Source: Basidiobolus meristosporus CBS 931.73
Taxonomy: Eukaryota; Basidiobolomycota; Basidiobolomycetes; Basidiobolales; Basidiobolaceae
Direction: 5' to 3'
Assembly: GCA_002104905.1 (NCBI GenBank)
Contig: MCFE01000104.1
Span: 1 to 64,000 of the forward strand
DNA: 64,000 bases
Positions 50,209 through 61,496 of this stretch are shown here, one piece after another. A program made the position numbers and the translations under genes. The notes below the pieces were generated by a model. The model was not told the DNA's origin. It saw only the letters and a program-made list of their open reading frames with translations, and ran no database searches. Within the stretch, counting starts at the first letter, position 1, and the number at the start of each line of letters is the position of its first letter.

Positions 50209-53200
50209 TCAATGGGCTTTTCTGGTGATACGCGCGGAGAAGTTCTTGCGTCGATACTGAGTGGTGAAATCGTTGAGCAAACGACGTAACCGTCTCCAGT
50301 GTTGCTCACGAACCGCCCTTCAAAAAAGGATTAGTAATGTACACAGGACGAGGCTATGTTGATTCCAGATCACTTACACGTCATAATTAACGAAGAAAGC
50401 CTCCCGCTCTGAGGGACTCAAATGTTCGGCGGGCAGTTGATTGATTGCATACGCCACCCATTGGCGACTTTCGCTGGGAAACACCTCTGCCATAAATCCC
50501 ATGATGGTTCCAACATCACTCACGAAGTCCAGCGGGAACGAATGGATCAGCCCGTTGATGAGAAGCCCAACGAAGCTCGCTCCAACTTCTTGAAGGGTTT
50601 TGGAAATGGGATCCACAAGCGCGGGGTCAGTCTTGTGACGCGCAGTAATGGTGAAAAGTTGCGTATAGAAGTGGAAAATAGCACTCAAAGCTCGATGGTG
50701 CTCCAGGGAAAAGCCAGCCATACCGCATTGGAATACTGGCATGAGGAGTGGCGACTGTACAAAGGTTGTGTACATCTCCTCAATGAAAATAGTCATCATC
50801 TGAAAGTAATCCTCTACCACTGTTGGATGTCCCAATAATTATATTAGTGAGCTGTCGCAAGAAATCTTACGATGAATGTCCCAGTCACTTACCGTCGGGG
50901 ATCTCTTGGAATCCCTTCTCCTTCACAAATCTAAACATTGAGGAGCTCAATTTCTCCGCCACTCCTAGCAGCGGAATACCATCATGCTGTGCCTGTCCGG
51001 AATACTCGTCGATGGTCTTTTTGGCTACCCACAGATAGCATCCAAGCCCAGTTCGATCGAAGGTCTCGACCAATCTTTCAAGGAAGTTGGGCAGCAATGG
51101 CAAAAAGTCCTTGCGATAATAAACAACACAGCATTTGAAGTACTTGGAGATATTTTCTGCTAGATGAACGTTCCCGCCAAAGTTAACCAACAAGCTATCA
51201 CACACAGGCCAGAGTTCACTGATCAGCTGAATTAACGGATTAGCCTCGGAAGTATTCGAAGGGATGACATATTGGAAGAAAGTAGCAATCTGGTCAACAA
51301 GGTCTTGGCGCCATAAGACGTGGATGAGTACAATGAATATCTTCTAAATGCACGCATGTACTCTACCTCCAGCTTGGCGAACTTCGCTCTCCGATGCGCC
51401 TTGTCCTTTTCGAGCAATCTCGTGTAATCCTTGGGCAATGGGTAGGCAGAAGGTTTGCAATGTAGATAAGATTTTATCCATTGGGACGGCCGAGATGACA
51501 TGCGCTAAAGCCTCGGTGATCTCAATCAGATCACCTTGGCTTAATGACTTGGATGCAGAAATGTAGAATGGATGCAACTGATTCAAGTAATCTATCAAAA
51601 GCTAGGCAAAAGTCAACGTTATAGCCCCTTTGGACACATGCTTACACCACAACCAACCAACCTTGTTACAATCTTTACAAAGATATTTGAGGGCCATGGC
51701 GGATGCGGCAACAACTTCGGGGTCGTCAAATCCTGCTGAGATGTAGTCTAGTTGGAATGGAATGAACTCGGGATGCTCCGCGGTCCAGAAGGTGTAGCGA
51801 GCAATCACCAATGTTGCAGCGTAGCGGATTTTGGAATGCAGCGGAAGATTGGGTAGAATTTTCATAATCTCGGGTACAACGACGTTTTCGGAGCTATCTA
51901 CCTCGGCACCCATCGAACGAAGGGACATTAGAGGCGCTTCAATCACTTGCCAATTGCTTCGATCGAACGATGGATCAGTGATACATTTAACAAGTATGCT
52001 GTAAGGACGAGAAAGAGTCTCTTGTGACCCCAAAACATAGCAACAATCCTTCAATACATCACCAATTTCATGGCGGAAGTTCCGGAAATCATCTCGTTGT
52101 TCAGCGGTCCAAGCATTTAGATCCTGAGGGTAATGGAGATGCCCAATAATGATGTCGATAAGGGATCGGTAGATGTCAAAAAACTGAGGCTTCACTTGGG
52201 CATATTTCGAGTCGCTCAATTGATTTGCGAGAGAAAACCAGAAGTTGAATGTCATGGGAACAATATCCAAACTGGGGAACGCAACGCACTCAACGATCCC
52301 TTCGATAATCCCTCTGAAAGCACCAAAATTCTCGACAACTAAAGAGAGATATGCTTCACCAGCTTCGGTGAAAATGCGACAAAACGCCTTGTACTTGTCA
52401 CCATCATCAGTGTCTATCTGCTTCATCAACTCTCGGAGTGGAGTCAACTTGGGGTAGATTTTTTCGATCAACGGCATCGACTGCCCGATATCACTTGTCT
52501 GGTCGATAATTTCACAAACCACATCCACAGCAACGTCAAACAGATCCTCCGAGTTCAATGCCTCAAAAGATAGGTCCAATAACGGATTGCCGTGGAGTGT
52601 CATGATATGGATATTTCTAGTTTTGAGCCAACTATACAGGCACTTGAACAATTTTATCTGAACATCCACATTGTTGCCTGGACGGAGGTTAACACAAGTG
52701 TCAGCTAAATATGACAACACCATATTTGCATTGACCAACTCACCAGAATTTTGCATATAAACAACTAGCAACTGAAGCACTTCGCCGGAGTTTGATGCCA
52801 AGAGCTCTTTGGAGCGCCTTTGATAATCCTCATCCTATCAAAGTGTTTGGTCAACAAATGTACGCGAAAACTATACCGAATGGCGACAATATCATACCGA
52901 TATAGGAACTTTGCGATCACCGCTGATTTCCTCTGGAAGTACACTGAGGAATTCCAGAAGACAGCCTGCAGTTTCAGGATTGGAGGCATAGAGTTGAATT
53001 AACTGCTTCACAGGATCTTCCCAATCGTTCGCTTGCAAAGCTAAATTGGCTATGGAAAGGCAGAGTTGGGTGATAATGATATTGGGACCAGCGCGGAACT
53101 GGTGGAGTAAGTTGAGTAGAGAATCTCTAAGTGAATTCCTTGCGTTTGTATCCAACTCTTTTAGGTCGTATGTAATCTTTGAGAAACAAAGAATTAGCTT

Positions 53201-53497
53201 CTAAGAAACCTAACCAAGCCGTTATGACGTGTACATACTTTGGCTCTGAAAGTCTGTGCAGCAAAAAGGCGAGCCTCTAGCCCGACTTTCTCATGTCTTA
53301 TCAACACATCAGCAGTCGTCCATGCTTCAGTCTAGGAAGAATGGTTATTCGCAGTAGAGTCAAGTAAACTAAGTCGGACTTACTGTTTTTTGAAAGTCCT
53401 CTAGCCATATGTTGGCCTCCTCTTTCGTTGCGCTATCTGTGTTTCCGTATAGGGCCGAGAGGGCTTGGAGTACTCTGTCAATAGCTTCAGTAGACAT
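50209..53497 (-). CDS. MTR10: Nuclear import receptor Mtr10/transportin-3 (importin-beta family)
   Basis: Starts at the ATG at 53,497; the stop is at 50,209. At least eight exons; the largest open block is 51,602-52,801. The N-terminal importin-beta region has NIWLEDFQKTEAW and QTFRAK; DLKELDTNARNSLRDSLL follows. Helical HEAT-like repeats continue through EIIDQTSDIG, SFDRSNWQVIEA and KYLCKDC. The C-terminus ends NDFTTQYRRKNF, typical of this subfamily. It carries SR-type or Npl3-like cargo and some tRNA-related cargo through the nuclear pore with Ran-GTP. Small exons near 53,200-53,400 and 50,870-51,350 were joined by homology; some edges may be off by a few bases. Confidence 0.9.
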
Positions 53498-53938
53498 GTC
53501 GCAACTATGGCTTGGACAAACGTAGTTACAACCCACTCAATGTATTATTATATTATGGCACTAAAACAGATTGTTATTGATTTATACCAACAGCATCGAT
53601 AGCCATAAATAACAAGTAATTTTTTCACTCGGTGAGATATTGTCGAGAAACTCGATATTTTAACCAAAATGATCAAGCATTATGTATATATGCGGAATCG
53701 CAATATCAACAACGTATCAAAACCGGTGGACGTTCATCATCTAATCATCCATACGTTTGAAATTTAGACTTTCTCGAGCAATATTTCAGTCTAAGCTTTG
53801 AACTGGATTTAAGTGAAGATGTGATTCGTATAAATGATTGGGCCGTTCGAAGCCATATGCCAGAGCGAATATAACCAATTTATCAAGTGGAAAATTTGAT
53901 TTCTATACCTGTGCCATATTCGAAAGTTGTTTAGAACA
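53498..53938. promoter_or_regulatory. Divergent region between MTR10 and ATP23
   Basis: 441 bp without a gene. It must contain both promoters. Confidence 0.5.
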
Positions 53939-54914
53939 ATGACTGCCCCTTCCAACCCGCAGGGTGGTGATGCCACACTCTTCGAGGGAAATGCCCAGCA
54001 AGACAGTCAAAATGTCTCCCCCAAAGAAATGAAAACGTTTGAACGTTGGAGAAAAAGTATCTTGTATATGACAGGCCAGATGGAAGAGGGTGAGATGCAG
54101 GAATATGAGACAACTGAGCTAGCACGCATAAAGCAGAAGCAGCATAAAAAATGTGAAAAGTTGAAAGAGCGACTCATGAAATACAGTAAGTGTGGCGGCA
54201 CGTTTGATACTTGATAACCACTAGTATTGATATGGTATTTGCGTTCAAAGGCCCTATGGTTACTTTTATGCTGGAGAACCTAAGAAAAGAGGGTGTCGAG
54301 TTTAGAAAAGAGCATTTCATTTGCATGGAATGCGATGAATCTCGCTGCGGTGGCTTCAGTCCAGATGGATTCGTTGCACTTTGCCAAAATCGCTTCATAA
54401 GCAAAAAGCACATGGAGGATACCATGTCCCACGAGCTTATACATGCCTATGATCATAGGTAAAATCACGACATTGACATTCTACTAGCTCTTTGACCGAC
54501 AAACTTACAAAATTTATCTACTTTAGCAAATATAATGTTGACTGGAACAATGTGTACCACGTCGCTTGTACAGAAGTAGGACATTAGCTGGCTGAAATTA
54601 GTGTTGGTGTATAGCTGACCCGATATTTTATTTTAGGTCCGTGCTGCTAGCTTAAGTGGCGATTGCAGTTGGTTGATGGAACTGAGAAGAGGCCATTTCA
54701 AGTTTACCAAGCAACATCAGGTATTCAGATATTCCGTTATGTTGTTGCTGATTGACAGTTGAGCTTAATACCATATATTTAGGCTTGTGTCAAGAGACGT
54801 GCCATTCTCTCATTGAAATCCAACCCCGAATTTGCTGATGTAGCAGAAAAGGCTGTAGGGGTGGTGTTCGAGAGCTGCTTCAACGATACAAAGCCATTTG
54901 ACGAAATTTACTAA
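53939..54914 (+). CDS. ATP23: Mitochondrial metalloprotease/assembly factor Atp23
   Basis: Five exons: 53,939-54,185, 54,251-54,458, 54,527-54,575, 54,637-54,720, 54,783-54,914, giving 239 residues. Motifs: SPMVTFMLENL, a CMECDESRCGGF Cys pair, LCQNRF, the zinc site HELIHAYDH and the late RGHFKFTKQHQACVKRRA block. It acts in the intermembrane space, maturing Atp6 and helping assemble the ATP synthase Fo part. The first exon is highly charged. The exon 2 acceptor (CAAAG) was chosen over an upstream CTAG because it keeps the SPMVTF frame. Confidence 0.92.
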
Positions 54915-55226
54915 TGACAGAGAACAGACATTGATCTGTGGACTTTAGATCATCCATATCTCCCATTCACTAGCATACCATCATCAATCTCATACTTCAG
55001 CGCATAGATGCATATAACCTAAACCCCAATCGTTAATACTATAAGTACTTGAATAAAGTTCAGAGTAGTTATGATAGAAAATTTCGTTCCAAATTGACCT
55101 GGATCATTGGATTCAATTCCATTGGAATGGATCATGCCTATCACTATACAGGTGATGTGGTAACTCTTTCAACATTACCTACTTTACCGCGAACCGTAAA
55201 ACTTGTGGAGTAATCGTACATAAAAC
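54915..55226. other. Intergenic region
   Basis: 312 bp between the tandem ATP23 and EMC7 genes. Nothing is recognised. Confidence 0.5.
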
Positions 55227-56307
55227 ATGAAAAGACTTTTTAGTGTTTTATTTATCCTTGCCTGGTAAAGCCTCCCATTTCAATTCGGCTGGAGGAAATC
55301 CTTGTCGTCCATTGGAACCACGGCTAACAACAATCGTCTTCCTTCTCGCTTAGCGTTATCTCTTTGGCTTTGACCCAAAGTGTTGCAAAAACTTTCACTA
55401 TTGAGGGAACGTTATCAAGTGGTGACAACCAACAAGGTCCATAAGCAAAACGAACCCGAGTATTTGACGGTCTCAAGCTGAGATTTCCCTCTAATTTTTA
55501 GATGCTCTCAACTTATCTTCGAACGTTCAAGTCACATTAAATAAGGGGGAATACTCCGCTTATGTCGCCAAAGATGGATCCTTCAAAATGTAAGATTCGC
55601 AATTCTAAGCATTGATACCACTTCAAGAGGCTTTCATCTATCCCATTTAACGATACTAATTTCTGTCATGCGCGATCTAGCCAAAATGTCCCAGCTGGTA
55701 ACTGGTTGTTAGAAGTTCGGGATAATACATACCTTTATCCCAAGGTAAGGGTCGCATTGAGCTTTTGATAAGCTGTGATGCTAATCAGCCTCTGAAAAAA
55801 GCTTCGCGTCGAAACTGGCCATACCGGCGCCAAGGGAATCAAGGTTCACTATTACCTGCCAAACAGTGAGTGGGAATACAAGGGATCCATCGTTCCTTAC
55901 CCATTAAAGATTGTTCCCTTCAAGAAGATCGATTACTTTATGGTAACGCTTGTTTGGTTAAATTTGAAAGTATGCCAAGTAATGTAATATTCAACCCACT
56001 GTGCGGTATAGGTGCGTGAAGGCTTCAGCATCGCCAGTCTCTTTGCTAACCCCATGATGCTCATGATGGGAGTTAGTGTTGTGATGATGTTCTTGTTACC
56101 CAAGATGATGGATAATATTGGTAAGTCATTCGAAGGTCTTCCATCTTACTATACCCTTTTGCTCACTGGCACCATATAGACCCAGAGGCCCTGAAAGAAA
56201 TCCAAGAGAATCAAGCTACCTCTCAGAATGTGCTAAACGATATGCCCAACATTTCACAGACTCTTGCCAATCTAATGTCCCCACAACAAAAACCCAAGAA
56301 GAAATAA
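55227..56307 (+). CDS. EMC7: ER membrane protein complex subunit 7 (Emc7/Sop4 type)
   Basis: About seven short exons. The start MKRLFSVLFILAC begins a signal peptide continued in exon 2 (VISLALTQSVA). The luminal beta-sandwich follows: FTIEGTL, VTLNKGEYSAYVAKDGSF, VPAGNWLLEV, YLYPKLRVE. Then PYPLKIVPFKKIDYF and REGFSI lead into one membrane helix (ANPMMLMMGVSVVMMFLLPK). The cytosolic tail is rich in Asn/Gln and ends in Lys residues (PKKK), a possible ER-retrieval signal. As part of the EMC it helps insert membrane proteins. It is recognised from domain order and these blocks; yeast homologs are weakly conserved. Confidence 0.88.
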
Positions 56308-56645
56308 GAACACTCGTGCTACAGTAGTGTACTTTCTCTTTTAGGCATCTATTGGCTTATTCATCATTTCTCACTTTTTTGCCTGCTTGCTTCGTGTCAT
56401 AAACCTTCAATAAAAAGTCAACCAAACATTGCAACGAGCAATACGCGCCTCTTGTGTTACCAAGACTCGTTTATTATAATAGAGGTCGAGAATCTAGAGA
56501 ATCACACTTCTCGATACAAGAAGAAAAATGAAAGAAAGTGAAGCACAGATCCCACGAAGAGGGAGTACGAAAATATTGGAAATGTTCATATGAACAGGGA
56601 GTAGTTGATCCACTATCAGGAGATTGGGTGGGACAAAGGCAGCGG
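56308..56645. other. Convergent intergenic region
   Basis: 338 bp between the EMC7 stop and the oxysterol-binding gene stop. It holds an AATAAA-type signal for EMC7 (TTCAATAAAAAG near 56,408). Confidence 0.5.
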
Positions 56646-58210
56646 TCATTGCGATGGATGAAGCTCTTGATAGCTAGCATTGGTTTCGTGGTGGGCGAAT
56701 ACGAATTGCTCAATTTGCTTCTTGGCAATAGCAGGGTCAACGGAAATACTGAAGCAACACAACGTCAATACCAACAGCTATCAACGTGCAATTGATTACA
56801 ACCACTTACTTGGCAAGCTTGGGAACATATTCCCCATTCTTGAATGTAAAGAACCTGGGTGACCAGTTTATGTCGTTTTCATCTCTCTCCTTAGCAATCA
56901 TTCTCTGGTTCTCTTCAATAGCAGTCTTCTCGTCTGTAGCAAGATCCATGTCCCTGTTTGTCAGTGCGCTGGTAACCTTCGACCACAGTCTAAGAGAGAT
57001 CGGTTACTACCGGCACGGATAGCACAATGTCAGATTGAACTACCTTCTGGATTCATAAGGCTCCTGTTCGTCTTCGGGAGCGACGATCTTGGGATATACT
57101 TGAGAGTTGGCGGCATCGAAGAAAAGAGTCCAAGAGCCCTTGCGCCCATTCTAACGGAGCACTCGAAGGTTAGTTCGTTTGGAGAGAGGGGATAACTGCT
57201 TGGGTACACTAACTTGGATCTCCCTAATCTCCATTTTGTCTGACCAATTTCCACCTATCTCATACAGCACTTCACCAGTCGACTCCTTCTTGATTGTTCC
57301 AGCAATTGCATTGTAGGTGCCCGTAAAGAAGCCCTTTCATAACAAGATGAATACAGACTGCGCAGAGTGACGACGTTAGACCAAGTAGAAACCTACCTTG
57401 GTCTTAAACTCCACGTTGCAGACGAAATCGTTCTGCGGACACCTAACCGTGATCGAATCGCCCAATTCCATCATCATGGTGCCGAATAGAATACCTCTGG
57501 CATACATGTTGGGATATGTGATGGTATAGTCCTCGTTGGGAATGTTCAAGAATTGGATCTTGGTGCTGCCCTGTAGCATACTTGCCACACTGTTTCCCAA
57601 GAATTTAGACTTGGGGCTCAGCTCGCCAGAGATGATGAATTGGTTGTCAGGGCTGTAAATTGCGTATCCGGAGATCGGTGGGTGATGAGACAGCTGCTCG
57701 CTAATATAAAAGGCCTCCGTGGAGTCGGGGAACATCCATTTGCAGCGGAAGTGCTCACCAAGCACAGGATTGTACGGCTTCTTCACACCCTTTAATTAAA
57801 AAGGCAACGTTTAGCTGACTGCGTTGGTGTGAACTGCTAAGCCGACGTATTACTTTGGGCTGGATATGCCATCCAGATAGGTAATATCTGACCACCTGAA
57901 CAAACCGCTCCAAAGGATCTTTCTCCAACGCAGTCCTTTATAGAAAAAGCAAGGGGATATCGTTTAGATACGGAAGAAACGAGCCAGCTGGAGTTTCGTC
58001 AAGCATCCAGCGCTATTGAAGCCATATTTACTTTCGAATCAGGTCGGGATGACTCATGAAGTCGGTGATTTTCTCCAGAAAACTCCTGGGCTCCAAAACA
58101 AATACGGGAAGAGTTACACGAGATAGATCCATGCCTCGGCTCAACTGAGAGATGATCCCCATGAGGATACTGCGAGGTTCTTCATCCAAAACTTCTTTAT
58201 TCTCACTCAT
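56646..58210 (-). CDS. Oxysterol-binding protein-related lipid transfer protein (Osh6/7-like, short form)
   Basis: About seven exons, roughly 400 residues. It lacks PH and ankyrin parts and is essentially an ORD. Motifs: SRVTLPVFVLEPRSFLEK (lid and N-terminal strand), NPVLGEHF, the signature EQLSHHPP, GNWSDKM and KERLAK-like basic C-terminal helices (MIAKERDEN). It moves sterol or phosphatidylserine in exchange for PI4P at ER contact sites; the short architecture suggests the Osh6/Osh7 class. At 56,807 the frame can stop (AAG TAA), or splice at GTAAGT to a last exon ending at 56,646. I prefer the spliced form because the exon encodes a plausible AIAKKQIEQF helix. Confidence 0.88.
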
Positions 58211-58890
58211 GTCGTTGGGAAATTACAGTACCTGTTTGGAGCAACCCAAGGAGAGAGAAGGTTAGACTCCCATAAGGAGTAGAATAGGAACCTTGGAATC
58301 TACCTTCACAAAAACAACCAGCTCAGTATTGTTCAGTAAGAAAATTCGTGGTACCTCTAAGAATTATAGCGGTCTATCATGGCATATCATTCACTGGGGA
58401 TCGAAATCCCGGAAAATTACCATCTTATGTCGTGCATAAGGATTGGTGGATAATTGGGCGACGACATAGAGAATCCTGGTGAATATTCCCGTAATTATCG
58501 GGTAATTGGATGTTGCGCGTGGTTTTCTGCTAATCAAGCGGCCATGTAAGCGTCGACCGTTAATGTTGACATCACCTAATGTATCATCAGGGATTATGCT
58601 TAAATCGATTGCGTATCACTTGAGCAGTATAATCCATACAAATAGACGGAAAAGGCAGTAGAGACTTTGAGCTCCTACTGGTTCGGGCTAGAATATATTG
58701 GGTAATTCTTACTCACATGAGCCGCTTATGTGCAGTTGATTGATCAGTTTTCATATTTGTTGGCATGATTAAATACGGTGTAACTATGCTAGCAAGTATG
58801 ATTCAATGAGGTTTATTCGTGTGAATGTGGATGCTGGCGATCGATGATTATTGAAGAGATTACGGGGTATCAAGGGTTTTCTAGTGTTTC
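58211..58890. other. Intergenic region
   Basis: 680 bp between tandem minus-strand genes. No gene is seen. A T-arm-like GGATCGAAATCC near 58,398 has no tRNA around it. Confidence 0.5.
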
Positions 58891-59466
58891 CTAGGGCTTC
58901 TTAATAAATATTGTCCAGCCGAGTTGCTGGAACTTGCGGGCCAGGGCTGGTGTTACTGCTGCTGTGATGGGGATGCGGATAGGCAACAGAAGTTTGTGTA
59001 TGCTGTAAGCGATGAGGAAAGTCGAAGTCAAGGAAGGCCTACCAACGGCTGTATCGTTCGCAGGGCTTATTTCTCCTTTGACCCCTTTCTTAACAAACTC
59101 CCATCCCCCGAAATTCTCCACCAACCAGTCCTCAAGCCCTTTTACAAAGCTTTCCCCACCTGTGCTTACCAGCCAGAAGGTCAAGGACAAATCGATGGCT
59201 GAAATACCTAGATAGGCAACAGTGGCGGTTTTCCCATACTTCGAAATCAATTCTTTCATTTTGCTGGGCTTTTTCGCCGGAGCGGCGCTGGAAGAATAGA
59301 GGCGAAGTGGTGGAGGACGGCTATAATTTATAGACAACAATTCAAACGGAGAGGTTGAGGCTGTTGGTCGCATCTTGGGTTGCCAACAGGGAAGCCCTTT
59401 GGTGTAGAGCTTCCAACCCGAAGAACACCGAGACAAACATGCTCTTGCAGTCGTTAGCGAGTTCAT
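58891..59466 (-). CDS. Mitochondrial DUF1279/FAM210-type membrane protein
   Basis: Single exon, 191 residues from the ATG at 59,466. The upstream extension to 59,508 has no ATG. The N-terminus is basic and Ser/Thr-rich, like a mitochondrial presequence (MNSLTTARACLSR, later RPPPLRLYSSSAA). The DUF1279 core follows: KELISKYGKTATVAYLGISA, IDLSLTFWLV, then after a linker the LTSTFLIAYSIHKLLLPIRIP membrane region and a LARKFQQLGW end. FAM210 proteins sit in the mitochondrial inner membrane with roles in mitochondrial translation or organisation. The exact role in fungi is unclear. Confidence 0.85.
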   Translation of the reverse strand: MNSLTTARACLSRCSSGWKLYTKGLPCWQPKMRPTASTSPFELLSINYSRPPPLRLYSSSAAPAKKPSKMKELISKYGKTATVAYLGISAIDLSLTFWLVSTGGESFVKGLEDWLVENFGGWEFVKKGVKGEISPANDTAVGRPSLTSTFLIAYSIHKLLLPIRIPITAAVTPALARKFQQLGWTIFIKKP

Positions 59467-59758
59467 GTTGCAGAATCGAAAACCTTTTCCGGTTGGTGTC
59501 AAGTACAATAGGATACTACGCTATAGAGGATTGGCTTGCATCTCCATGGCGCATAGTGGAAAAATATAATGGCAGCAAAATTTTAATGAACTCAAGCAAT
59601 CCAGTAAACCAGAATTGGTGAGATAAAAATGGGCATATCTATTAGCCAGGTATTAGTCCAGATGTGGCTTTCGGTTCGAATTGCCCAATCTTATCTATGT
59701 CCAGACACATCGATAAAGAGCGGTTGCTTCAAAACGCAGCCAGAACTGAGGTATCCTA

Positions 59759-60756
59759 TCAACCTAGTGTTAGAGAGTTCAGCTTGTTTCTAGCATGGAA
59801 TTCTCTTTGAATTTGAATAATCCGGTGAAGCGGTCTGAGCAAGTCCTAGGTAAAATGTAAGTGTTCCGGATTGAATGTTGATGTACTAGAGAGTAGTTAC
59901 CTCCATAAGAAATTCCTCCGAGTCCCAGCCTAGGATGCCTATGGCTCTCCCCACAGCTTCCACCGTTGAGATACAAGTAGGCCTAGGTTCCCGTTTCAGT
60001 GCATGGTAAATGCTGGGTTCCGGACTGGGAAGCATGATCTTTCAAATGGTTGAGTATTGTCCTACAAATAGCAATGAGATGCATAGACTTCTAACCTGGC
60101 GTATTCTCTGTATCCGTGGATTAAATCTGTAGAGATACTTTGCATGTGACCATGTGCCGTCAATGGCTATGACAAGGTAACGAGGTGAGTTTGAATGGGA
60201 AGATCTTTGATCGCAAGTACATCCCAAACAATGCCACTTGTCAGTAGATGGCATATCGTTGCTTCTGGTCTGCAGTGTCTTTACATCGGTGGCATTTGGA
60301 CCAGGATAAAGTAGAAGAGGCGTATAGCTGTCATCATTCAACAGGACATCCAAGTCTAATTATCAAGCAGGTCGAGTTAGTGGCAGTGACTTGATGATCA
60401 TTGATTGCATATGCTTGCCTGGGTGCTTGCCCTCGCTAAAGTCTTTCCCCACAAATATATCACAATACTTGAATGTGTGCTTCAATATTCTCAATGTGCC
60501 GATACTGACTTGGCATTTAGGATGCTATACGTCAAATGGTCAGTTAATGCTATATCGATTGATGCTCAGCAGTATGCACCTGTAGAACAACGATGCGAAC
60601 ACGGCAATTACAGTACTGCTCGGAGGTCAACGAATCACAAATGCAGGAGTTCACCGGGCGCCAACAAGAAGCACAGTAAGATCTCCCCTTCTGGATGCCA
60701 GGAAAGTTCTCATCGCTAGAAATGGGCTTCAGGCCGCCGTCTAAGTGAGGCAGCAT
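59759..60756 (-). CDS. DTW-domain tRNA-uridine aminocarboxypropyltransferase
   Basis: About five exons from the ATG at 60,756 to the TGA at 59,759; roughly 260 residues. The N-terminal zinc cluster YCASCWRPVNSCIC is the DTW-family start. Then HPKCQVSIGTLRIL, LLLYPGP and the signature IAIDGTW followed by AKYLYRFNP. C-terminal blocks are EPRPTCISTVEAVGRA and a helical end. The family (human DTWD1/DTWD2, bacterial TapT) installs acp3U in tRNA using S-adenosylmethionine. The upstream F-box-like ORF ends 12 nt before this ATG in the same frame, so the two may share an mRNA or be one gene. Confidence 0.88.
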
Positions 60757-60768
60757 TGCAGTGTACGT

Positions 60769-61259
60769 TTAGCTCAGAACAAGCGTTGAATGCTGTACCA
60801 CAGAATTTGACCAACCAACAGTGTTTCCTCTCTTTCTGTTCTTCTCATCCGATTTAACAATATGCTCCCACTTTAAATCGCCAAGATAGGTACGTTTCCA
60901 AGACCAATATGTGTTGGTGTAATTGGCTGTGGAATAGTTGTCCACGGCTGCCTTATCACTAGTAGTCTCTGTCACCAGATCGTCATTATTTACCAACTGC
61001 TCTAACACAGTGCAATGGTGACGTTCAGGCCAACGCTTGAGAACCAAATCCTTCCAAAGTATGTCGCTCGAGGCCAGCTTCTCGAAGTGTGAGCAGGTCT
61101 AGGGAAGTGCGCTATTAGTATGACGGTTCAAGCGAAATAAAACAGCGCTTTAGGTGGGGGCATTACTTGGCTTACTCGGCACAAGTTGGCATAATCCAAG
61201 TAGGAAAACGTACGCAGTATCACTGACTGGGGAAGGGCTTCAAACACACTTTGAGTCAT
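60769..61259 (-). CDS. Small F-box protein (possibly joined to the DTW gene)
   Basis: Two exons, 61,259-61,167 and 61,098-60,769, giving 140 residues. The N-terminus is an F-box: ALPQSVILRTFSYLDYANLC, then FEKLASSDILWKDL and LKRWP. F-box proteins bind Skp1 in SCF ubiquitin ligases. The remaining region has a WSWKRTYLGDLKWEH stretch of the kind that follows F-boxes and no further domain. The TAA stop (60,769-60,771) is followed, in the same frame, by four codons and the DTW start. It is divergent from RPC40 with 237 bp between starts. Confidence 0.75.
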
Positions 61260-61496
61260 TTCCAAACAACTGGTGGCAAACCATATACTCTAAGTTTAAC
61301 CAAGAAGATTAAACACGATTGATTGTAAGCAAGAAAATCCAAGTGATTTCCAGCCAACACTGAGAAAAAAATTTCCCGGATTGTTGGCGAACGTTTTTTT
61401 TTTAAAAAAAAAGGAAAACGTCAATAATAGAGGGCGCAAGGGAATCGGCTTCGTAGAGTTTCGCTCTTGTATTATTCTGGTGGAAACGAACGTACG
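61260..61496. promoter_or_regulatory. Bidirectional promoter between the F-box/DTW pair and RPC40
   Basis: 237 bp between divergent ATGs. It contains a T-run followed by an A-run (about 61,396-61,412), a nucleosome-disfavouring sequence. Confidence 0.55.

Noticed and set aside
58385..58420. tRNA gene suggested by a T-arm-like GGATCGAAATCC
   Set aside because: No A-box, anticodon arm or acceptor stem can be paired around it.
59467..59508. N-terminal extension of the DUF1279 protein to 59,508
   Set aside because: The extension begins with TTG, not ATG; the in-frame ATG at 59,466 starts a good mitochondrial presequence.
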